From: Paraburkholderia flava
GTDB lineage: Bacteria > Pseudomonadota > Gammaproteobacteria > Burkholderiales > Burkholderiaceae
DNA: 64,000 nucleotides
Assembly: GCF_004359985.1 (NCBI RefSeq)
Contig: NZ_SMRO01000001.1
Span: 868,001-932,000 of the forward strand
Direction of reading: 5' to 3'
Under the pieces are notes generated by a model. That model saw nothing but the letters and a program-made list of their open reading frames with translations. It made no database searches and had not been told where the DNA came from. The position numbers and the translations under genes are program-made. Of this stretch, positions 56,130 to 64,000 are shown in pieces. The first letter of the stretch is position 1, and every line of letters begins with the position of its first letter.

Positions 56130-57608
56130 ATGAGAACGCCACCGCTTCTCCCGTTTCGGCATCACGGCGCGCGACGCGCGTCTCGCTTGCTGCATCGAGC
56201 AGCTGCGCTCGGTTTTGTCGTCGTGGCTTGCGCGATCATGTTCGTCCCGGCATTCGCCGCGACGCCATCCGACAACCCTGCCCCCGTCGTGACGATTCCC
56301 GTCAACGGCGCGATCGGCCCGGCAAGCGCCGACTTCATCGTGCGCGGCCTCGCGCAGGCCGAGCAGCGTCATGCGCAGCTCGCGATCCTGCAACTCGACA
56401 CGCCCGGCGGACTCGATACATCGATGCGGCAGATCATCAAGGCGATCCTCGCGTCGCCGGTGCCGGTCGCCGCGTTCATCGCCCCGGGCGGCGCGCGTGC
56501 CGCGAGCGCGGGCACCTACATCGTCTACGCGAGCCACATCGCCGCGATGGCGCCGGGCACCAATCTCGGTGCGGCGACGCCAGTGCAGATCGGCGGCGGC
56601 GATCTGCCCAAGCCGCCTTCGGCTGCTTCACAGGCCAGCGCCCCGCTCGCGCTCGATACACCGTCGACCGAAACCCGCAAGCAGGTGCAGGACGCGTCGG
56701 CCTACATTCGCGGTCTCGCGCAATTGCGCGGCCGCAACGCCGACTGGGCCGAGCGCGCGGTACGCGAAGCGGTGAGCCTGTCGGCACACGATGCGCTCGA
56801 TCTGCACGTCGTCGATGTGATTGCGCGCGACATCCCCGATCTGCTGCGCCAGATCGACGGACGCACCGTCGAAACCGCGTCCGGCACACAGCGACTCGCG
56901 ACCGCCGACGCACCGGTCGTCACGTTCGAACCCGACTGGCGCAGCCGTTTCCTCGCGGTCGTCACCGATCCGAACGTCGCGCTGATCCTGATGACGATCG
57001 GCATGTATGGGCTGTTCTTCGAGTTCGCGAACCCCGGCTTCGTGCTGCCGGGCGTCGCGGGCGCGATCAGTCTGCTGGTCGGGCTGTTCGCGCTGCAACT
57101 GCTGCCGATCAACTACGTCGGCCTCGGATTGATCCTGCTCGGCCTCGCGTTCCTGATCGCCGAAGCGTTCCTGCCGACGTTCGGCACGCTAGGCTTCGGC
57201 GGCATCGTCGCGTTCGCGGTCGGCGCATTGATGCTGATCGATACCGATGTGCCCGGCTACGGCATCCCGCTGTCGCTGATCGCCGCGCTTGCGGTCTGCG
57301 GCGCGCTGTTCGTGTTCGGCGTGTCGAACGTTGCGCTGCGCGCGCGGCGGCGGCCGGTCGTGACCGGTTCGGAAGCGCTCATCGGCAGCCTCGGCGTGCT
57401 GCTCGATGACGGCGTCGCGACGCGTAACGATGCATCGCTGGAAGGCTGGGCTCGCGTGCACGGCGAACGCTGGCGCGTCGCATGCTCCACGCCTCTTGAT
57501 GCAGGCCGCACCGTGCGCGTCACCGGCCGACGCGGCCTGTTGCTGACCGTCGTACCCGCGGCAGATGCCGCCGTGCCGTCCCGCGCTACCCCTGGAGAAT
57601 CCTCATGA
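56130..57608 (+). CDS. NfeD-family membrane-bound serine protease (ClpP-like)
   Basis: 492 aa. Signal/anchor at residues about 23-45. ClpP-like protease domain (about 50-245) with Ser in [16 protein letters not shown] and a basic residue in [10 protein letters not shown] that may be the Lys partner. Then four or five membrane helices (about 275-400) and a C-terminal OB-like NfeD domain. Members cut the C-terminus of the neighbouring stomatin. The gene overlaps the SPFH gene by ATGA, the typical pair. Confidence 0.93.
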   Translation: MRTPPLLPFRHHGARRASRLLHRAAALGFVVVACAIMFVPAFAATPSDNPAPVVTIPVNGAIGPASADFIVRGLAQAEQRHAQLAILQLDTPGGLDTSMRQIIKAILASPVPVAAFIAPGGARAASAGTYIVYASHIAAMAPGTNLGAATPVQIGGGDLPKPPSAASQASAPLALDTPSTETRKQVQDASAYIRGLAQLRGRNADWAERAVREAVSLSAHDALDLHVVDVIARDIPDLLRQIDGRTVETASGTQRLATADAPVVTFEPDWRSRFLAVVTDPNVALILMTIGMYGLFFEFANPGFVLPGVAGAISLLVGLFALQLLPINYVGLGLILLGLAFLIAEAFLPTFGTLGFGGIVAFAVGALMLIDTDVPGYGIPLSLIAALAVCGALFVFGVSNVALRARRRPVVTGSEALIGSLGVLLDDGVATRNDASLEGWARVHGERWRVACSTPLDAGRTVRVTGRRGLLLTVVPAADAAVPSRATPGESS

Positions 57609-58378
57609 TCGGTTTCAGTTTCGGCTTCGGCAGTATCGTGATCGTGCTGATCGCGCTGCTCATCGTGTCGTCGGTGCGGATTTTTCGCGAGTACGAACGC
57701 GGTGTCGTGTTCATGCTCGGGCGTTTCTGGAAGGTCAAGGGGCCGGGGCTCGTGCTGATCCTGCCGGTCGTCCAGCAGGCCGTGCGGATGGACCTGCGCA
57801 CGGTCGTGTTCGACGTGCCGCCGCAGGACGTGATCACGCGCGACAACGTGTCGGTGAAAGTCAACGCCGTGATTTATTTTCGCGTCGTCGATCCGGAGCG
57901 CGCGGTGATCCAGGTGGCCCGCTACTTCGAAGCGACGAGCCAGCTGTCGCAGACGATTCTGCGCGCGGTGCTCGGCAAACACGAACTCGACGAGCTGCTG
58001 GCCGAACGCGAACAACTGAACGCCGACATCCAGAAGACGCTCGACTCACAAACCGACGCCTGGGGGATCAAGGTGTCGAACGTCGAGATCAAGCACGTCG
58101 ACATCAACGAAACGATGATCCGCGCGATCGCCCGGCAGGCCGAGGCCGAACGCGAACGCCGCGCGAAGGTGATCCACGCGGAAGGCGAACTGCAAGCTTC
58201 GGAGAAGCTGCTGCAAGCTGCACGAATGCTCGCGCAGCAGCCGCAGGCGATGCAGCTGCGTTATCTGCAGACGCTCACGACGATCGCTGCCGACAAGAAC
58301 TCGACCATCGTCTTTCCGCTGCCGATCGATCTGCTGAACGCGGTGCTCGACCGCTTCGGCATGACCGCGCACAAGTAG
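57605..58378 (+). CDS. SPFH/stomatin-like (slipin, band 7) membrane protein
   Basis: 257 aa. N-terminal membrane anchor ([14 protein letters not shown]), then the SPFH core ([77 protein letters not shown]) and a coiled C-terminal region ([20 protein letters not shown]). Organises membrane microdomains with the NfeD protease encoded just before it (ATGA overlap). Confidence 0.95.
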   Translation: MIGFSFGFGSIVIVLIALLIVSSVRIFREYERGVVFMLGRFWKVKGPGLVLILPVVQQAVRMDLRTVVFDVPPQDVITRDNVSVKVNAVIYFRVVDPERAVIQVARYFEATSQLSQTILRAVLGKHELDELLAEREQLNADIQKTLDSQTDAWGIKVSNVEIKHVDINETMIRAIARQAEAERERRAKVIHAEGELQASEKLLQAARMLAQQPQAMQLRYLQTLTTIAADKNSTIVFPLPIDLLNAVLDRFGMTAHK

Positions 58379-58537
58379 CAGCGTTGCATCCGCTCCACGA
58401 CGGCCATCGCAAACCGGCACTTTCGCGCGGAACCTGATTACAATCCGGCCGTGACGCATGCTCGCGTGCGTGGTCGCGGGCCGGCACGGTCGATGTCACG
58501 ACGTTCCCTTCCTACACATTAAAAAGAGATTCCGCCC

Positions 58538-59839
58538 ATGGATTCCGTAAAGCGATACTTCGGCTTCGACGAAGCGGGCACGAACCTGCGCACCGAGATA
58601 CTCGCGGGTCTGACCACCTTCCTGACGATGGCCTACATCGTGTTCGTCAATCCGTCGATTCTCGGCGATGCGGGCATGCCCAAAGAGGCCGTGTTCGTCG
58701 CCACCTGTATCGTCGCGGCGCTCGCGTCGATGATCATGGGGCTGTACGCGAATTACCCGATCGCATGCGCGCCGGGAATGGGACTGAACGCGTACTTCGC
58801 GTACACGGTCGTCAAGGGAATGGGCTTTACGTGGCAGGCGGCGCTCGGCGCGGTGTTCATCTCCGGCTGCCTGTTCCTGATCGTCACGCTGTTCCGCGTG
58901 CGCGAGGTAATCGTCAACGGCATTCCGCACTCGATCCGCATCGCGATCACCGGCGGCATCGGCCTCTTCCTCGCAATCATCTCGCTGAAATCGGCTGGCG
59001 TCGTAGTGGGCAGCCCGGCGACGCTCGTCACGCTCGGCGACCTGCATAACCCGCACGTCGTGCTCGCGATCATCGGCTTCTTCGCAATCGTCACGCTCGA
59101 TTTTCTGCGCGTGCGCGGCGCGATCCTGATCGGCATCGTCGGCGTGACGGTGCTCAGCTTTTTCTTCGGCGGCAACGAGTTTCACGGCATCGTGTCGGCA
59201 CCGCCGTCGATCGATCCGACGCTGTTCCATCTCGACATCCGCGCGGCGCTGTCGACCGGCGTGCTGAACGTGATCCTCGTGTTCTTCCTCGTCGAGCTGT
59301 TCGATGCGACCGGCACGCTGATGGGCGTCGCGAACCGCGCGGGGCTGCTGGTCGAAGGCAAGATGCATCGGCTGAACAAGGCGCTGCTCGCGGACAGCAC
59401 CGCGATTCTCGCGGGCTCGCTGCTCGGCACGTCGTCGACGACCGCGTACATCGAGAGCGCATCGGGCGTGCAGGCCGGCGGCCGGACCGGCGTGACGGCG
59501 ATCACCGTCGCCGTGCTGTTCCTCGCGTGTCTGTTCTTCGCGCCGCTCGCGGGCGTCGTGCCCGCCTACGCGACCGCGCCTGCGCTGCTGTACGTGTCGT
59601 GCCTGATGCTGCGCGAAATGGCCGACCTGCCGTGGGACGACGCAACCGAGGTCGTGCCCGCCGCGCTCACCGCGTTGCTGATGCCGTTCACGTATTCGAT
59701 CGCAAACGGCGTCGCGTTCGGCTTCATTTCCTACGCGGGTCTGAAACTGCTGACGGGCCAGGCGCGCAAGGTGAAGCTGGTCGTGTGGATCATCGCGGCG
59801 ATCTTCCTGTTCCGCTTCTTCTACCTGGGTTCGGAGTGA
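58538..59839 (+). CDS. NCS2/AzgA-type purine permease
   Basis: 433 aa with about 12 membrane helices. The AzgA-type N-terminus YFGFDEAGTNLRTEILAGLTTFLTMAYIVFVNP and the ELFDATGTLMGVANRAGLL, STTAYIESASGVQAGGRTG motifs mark a proton symporter for adenine, guanine or hypoxanthine. It is followed 23 bp later by the cytochrome b561 gene. Confidence 0.93.
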   Translation: MDSVKRYFGFDEAGTNLRTEILAGLTTFLTMAYIVFVNPSILGDAGMPKEAVFVATCIVAALASMIMGLYANYPIACAPGMGLNAYFAYTVVKGMGFTWQAALGAVFISGCLFLIVTLFRVREVIVNGIPHSIRIAITGGIGLFLAIISLKSAGVVVGSPATLVTLGDLHNPHVVLAIIGFFAIVTLDFLRVRGAILIGIVGVTVLSFFFGGNEFHGIVSAPPSIDPTLFHLDIRAALSTGVLNVILVFFLVELFDATGTLMGVANRAGLLVEGKMHRLNKALLADSTAILAGSLLGTSSTTAYIESASGVQAGGRTGVTAITVAVLFLACLFFAPLAGVVPAYATAPALLYVSCLMLREMADLPWDDATEVVPAALTALLMPFTYSIANGVAFGFISYAGLKLLTGQARKVKLVVWIIAAIFLFRFFYLGSE

Positions 59840-59862
59840 TCCATCAACGCACCGGAGTGTCC

Positions 59863-60393
59863 ATGTCCTCGCGTCCGTCCGCCGACCGCTACTCGCGGCC
59901 CGCGATTTTCTTCCACTGGGCGATCTTTTTGCTGATCGCGCTCGCGTATCTCGCGATCGAGATCCGTGGCCCCAAAGGCAGCGAGAGCCGCGTGCTGTGG
60001 ACAGCAGTGCATCTGTGGGCCGGCTCGCTGGTGCTGACGCTCGCGGTGCTGCGCGTGCTGTGGCGTCTATGGCGCCCCGCGCCGCCCGAGATCGAAACGA
60101 ACGCCATACTCGGGTTTCTCGCGCGGCTCGTCCATCTGGCGCTCTACATGTTCATCTTCGTCCAACCGCTGCTCGGCATGCTGATGCTCAACACCGGCGG
60201 ACATCCTGTGACGCTCGCGGGGTTGAATCTGAATATCGTGCTGGTCGGTGCCGATCCGGTCGCGCGTCCGGTGATCAAGAGCCTGCACGTGCTGATCGGC
60301 AACGCGTTCTATTTCGTGATCGGACTGCATGCGCTCGCGGCAATCGGACACGCGGTGATTTTCCGCGACCGGACGTTGCAGCGGATGCTTTGA
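59863..60393 (+). CDS. cytochrome b561
   Basis: 176 aa, start at 59863 with CCGGAG upstream. Four membrane helices with paired His ligands (IFFHWAIFLL, AVHLWAGSL, LVHLALYMF, SLHVLIGNAFYFVIGLHALAAIGH) for two b hemes, as in CybB. Moves electrons between quinol and superoxide or other periplasmic partners. Confidence 0.92.
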   Translation: MSSRPSADRYSRPAIFFHWAIFLLIALAYLAIEIRGPKGSESRVLWTAVHLWAGSLVLTLAVLRVLWRLWRPAPPEIETNAILGFLARLVHLALYMFIFVQPLLGMLMLNTGGHPVTLAGLNLNIVLVGADPVARPVIKSLHVLIGNAFYFVIGLHALAAIGHAVIFRDRTLQRML

Positions 60394-60433
60394 CGGGTGG
60401 GATGTAGCAGCCGCTCGAGCCGCGCGAACAAAC

Positions 60434-60466
60434 AGAAAACCGCGCACAGGCATCGCCTGCGCGCGG
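60434..60466 (-). terminator. terminator of the DUF1488 gene (minus strand)
   Basis: On the minus strand CCGCGCGCAGGC pairs with GCCTGTGCGCGG (one mismatch, loop GAT) and is followed by TTTTC. The stop codon is about 20 bp upstream. Confidence 0.8.
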
Positions 60467-60486
60467 CAAGGATCGGAGAAAGACGC

Positions 60487-60777
60487 CTAGTTACGCCAGT
60501 TCGCTTCGTAAAAGCGGACGTAGCCGCTGCGCAGCACCAGACATTGCGCACGGGTTTCCGACAACAGGCGGCGTGTCGCCGCCTCGATCCGTTCGCGGTG
60601 AGTATCGAACGCACCGATCATGTCTTCAGGCCGGAGCGACGCCGCACCGAAGTGGTCTTCGAGCGCCTCGGCGGTAATCATGCATTCCACCCTCTCGCCA
60701 TCGACCATCGCCGGAAAAGCCAGCGTCAGCTCGGGCCCCGAGTATGCCGGGGTTTCACACGGGAAAATGATCTGCAT
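60487..60777 (-). CDS. DUF1488-family small protein
   Basis: 96 aa. LTLAFPAMVDGERVECMITAEALEDHFGA and the following acidic helix match the DUF1488 pattern. Soluble, function unknown. Monocistronic with its own terminator. Confidence 0.85.
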   Translation of the reverse strand: MQIIFPCETPAYSGPELTLAFPAMVDGERVECMITAEALEDHFGAASLRPEDMIGAFDTHRERIEAATRRLLSETRAQCLVLRSGYVRFYEANWRN

Positions 60778-61212
60778 GGGATTCGCCTTCGGTTGACCGT
60801 CGCCTTCGGGCCGCGCGTGCTTCTTTCGAGCCTGCCTCCCTGGGGTATCGCGCGCGGGCTATCGAGCCGGACGCGCACCACCTACACCGCATCTAGCTGA
60901 TCCCATTCACTTTAGACGACTTCCGGCGCGCCGCAAGTTTTACTGAGTGCGGCACGTGGACGCGTTTCGGCGAGCGGCGATTGCGCATCGACAGTACGGG
61001 TAAACCTCGGCAAACCAGCGGGAAAACGCGCGGTCAAAACCTCGCCTGCCGACGGGCGACCGGCACGCCGCGATCCTGTACCATGAGCTTCGTCGATCCG
61101 ATCGCACTTCGCCGCGGGCGCCGCGCCGCCGGCCGCGATTGCTGCGATGCACGAATCCCGCCGCGCGAGGCAACGCACCTCGCCGCATCACCGATACGAC
61201 CGGAGACAAGCC
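60778..61212. other. divergent region between the DUF1488 and sigma-54 activator genes
   Basis: 435 bp between two divergent genes. I see no coding frame and no plausible sigma-54 promoter (TGGCAC-N5-TTGC) on either strand. Confidence 0.4.
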
Positions 61213-63171
<1,959 letters not shown>

Positions 63172-63232
63172 GGCGCATCTCGCGCGTCACGTGGCGACAG
63201 GTTAAGCTGCGAGCCTACCGAGCAGGCTCGCT

Positions 63233-64000
63233 ATGGCTTCCAGGCACGATCTCAAACGCTTCCGCACCAACCTCGCCGACGAACTCGACAGCGCCGCGCT
63301 GTACGAAACGCTCGCGCGCATCGAAAAGAACCCCGACCGTGCAAAGGTGTTCGCCCAGCTGGCCGCATCGGAACGCGAACACGCGCAGGTCTGGCGCAAC
63401 CGGCTGACGACGAACGGCGTGCGCGTGCGCACGCACCGGCACAGCCTGAAAACCCATCTGATGCGCACGCTGATCCACACGTTCGGCCCATCGTTCGTGC
63501 TGCCGTCGCTGGCCGCTGCCGAGTACGCCGACCGCGACAAATACGCGAACCAGCCCGACGCCGCCGATCTCTCAGCAGAGGAGCAACGTCACGCGGACGT
63601 GGTCCAGGCCGTCGCCACTGCAGACGCACAGGGCCGCACGTCGAAAGGCGCGCAGATTGCGAACGCGGAGTCGTGGCACAGGGGCGTCACGTCCGGCAAC
63701 AACCTGCGCGCCGCCGTGCTCGGCGCGAACGACGGCCTCGTGTCGAACTTCTGCCTGATCATGGGCGTCGCGGGTGCGGGCACCGGCAACAAGGCGATCC
63801 TGCTGACAGGGCTCGCCGGATTGATCGCCGGTGCGTGCTCGATGGCGCTCGGCGAGTGGCTGTCGGTCACCAATGCGCGCGAACTCGCACGCACGCAGAT
63901 CGCGAAAGAAGCCGACGAGATCGACCACTCACCCGAAGCAGAGCAGCACGAGCTCGCGCTGATCTACCAGGCGAAGGGCATCGACGCGGACGAAGCGAAA
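63233..64000 (+). CDS. rubrerythrin-VIT1/CCC1 family metal transporter (C-terminus cut)
   Basis: 256 residues are visible to the right edge with no stop. Residues 1-135 are ferritin-like: DELDSAALYETLARIE, SEREHAQVW, EYADRDKY and SAEEQRHADVV hold the Glu and His expected for a di-iron site. From about 158 the VIT/CCC1 channel begins (LRAAVLGANDGLVSNFCLIMGVAGAG, GLIAGACSMALGEWLSVTNARELA). MbfA-type fusions of this kind export ferrous iron or manganese under stress. Confidence 0.92.
   Translation, partial: MASRHDLKRFRTNLADELDSAALYETLARIEKNPDRAKVFAQLAASEREHAQVWRNRLTTNGVRVRTHRHSLKTHLMRTLIHTFGPSFVLPSLAAAEYADRDKYANQPDAADLSAEEQRHADVVQAVATADAQGRTSKGAQIANAESWHRGVTSGNNLRAAVLGANDGLVSNFCLIMGVAGAGTGNKAILLTGLAGLIAGACSMALGEWLSVTNARELARTQIAKEADEIDHSPEAEQHELALIYQAKGIDADEAK

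Overview
The window is GC-rich, densely coding DNA from a betaproteobacterium of the Burkholderia/Paraburkholderia group. The evidence is the codon bias, the DUF4148 protein, a facing RpfR/RpfF pair of the B. cenocepacia type, Ralstonia-like hrpII boxes, and many MFS/LysR/AraC accessory modules. No rRNA, tRNA, CRISPR array, insertion sequence or phage integrase was seen. The gene content suggests a secondary replicon or accessory-rich chromosomal arm (inference); gltA and a second mreB-like gene are also present.

Left end (1-9.7 kb): a type IVB pilus secretin (PilN family, cut by the window edge) and its TcpQ/PilL-like partner run leftward. After about 1.3 kb without genes comes a compact group of type III secretion-associated genes. 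Two face each other and share a near-identical harpin-like N-terminal module with a poly-Gly linker. One is fused to an alginate-lyase-like (PL7) domain, the other to a lytic transglycosylase domain. A small Gly-rich amphipathic protein and an HrpB1/HrpK protein follow. All three transcription units have a TTCG-N16-TTCG/TTCC box at the same distance from a TAC..T -10 element. This is the most striking signal in the window. A winged-helix/ATPase regulator closes the region.

Middle (9.7-36 kb): periplasmic trehalase; the RpfR (PAS-GGDEF-EAL) and RpfF (DSF synthase) quorum-sensing pair; an Ldh-family dehydrogenase and M20 peptidase; superinfection-immunity protein and epoxide hydrolase; HxlR/SugE; a LysE exporter; a TetR-MFS unit with two copies of a putative operator; OsmC; an array of hairpins; DUF4148; a C45 acyltransferase-aminotransferase-CMD operon with an RpiR regulator and shared operator; a glycogen-debranching-like enzyme; citrate synthase; a hydrolase; and a solitary MreB paralogue with three 13-bp tandem repeats upstream.

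Right part (36-64 kb): carboxylesterase, EmrB-type exporter, AraC, glutaminase, a lower-GC stretch with LysR/ArgC/peroxiredoxin, a YqjI-YqjH-like iron module (PadR, siderophore-interacting reductase, MFS), and a complete distal valine catabolic operon (acyl-CoA dehydrogenase, acyl-CoA synthetase, MmsA, MmsB, enoyl-CoA hydratase, 3-hydroxyisobutyryl-CoA hydrolase) with a divergent AraC regulator. The end holds NfeD/SPFH membrane proteins, a purine permease, cytochrome b561, a sigma-54 activator and a rubrerythrin-VIT iron/manganese transporter cut by the right edge.
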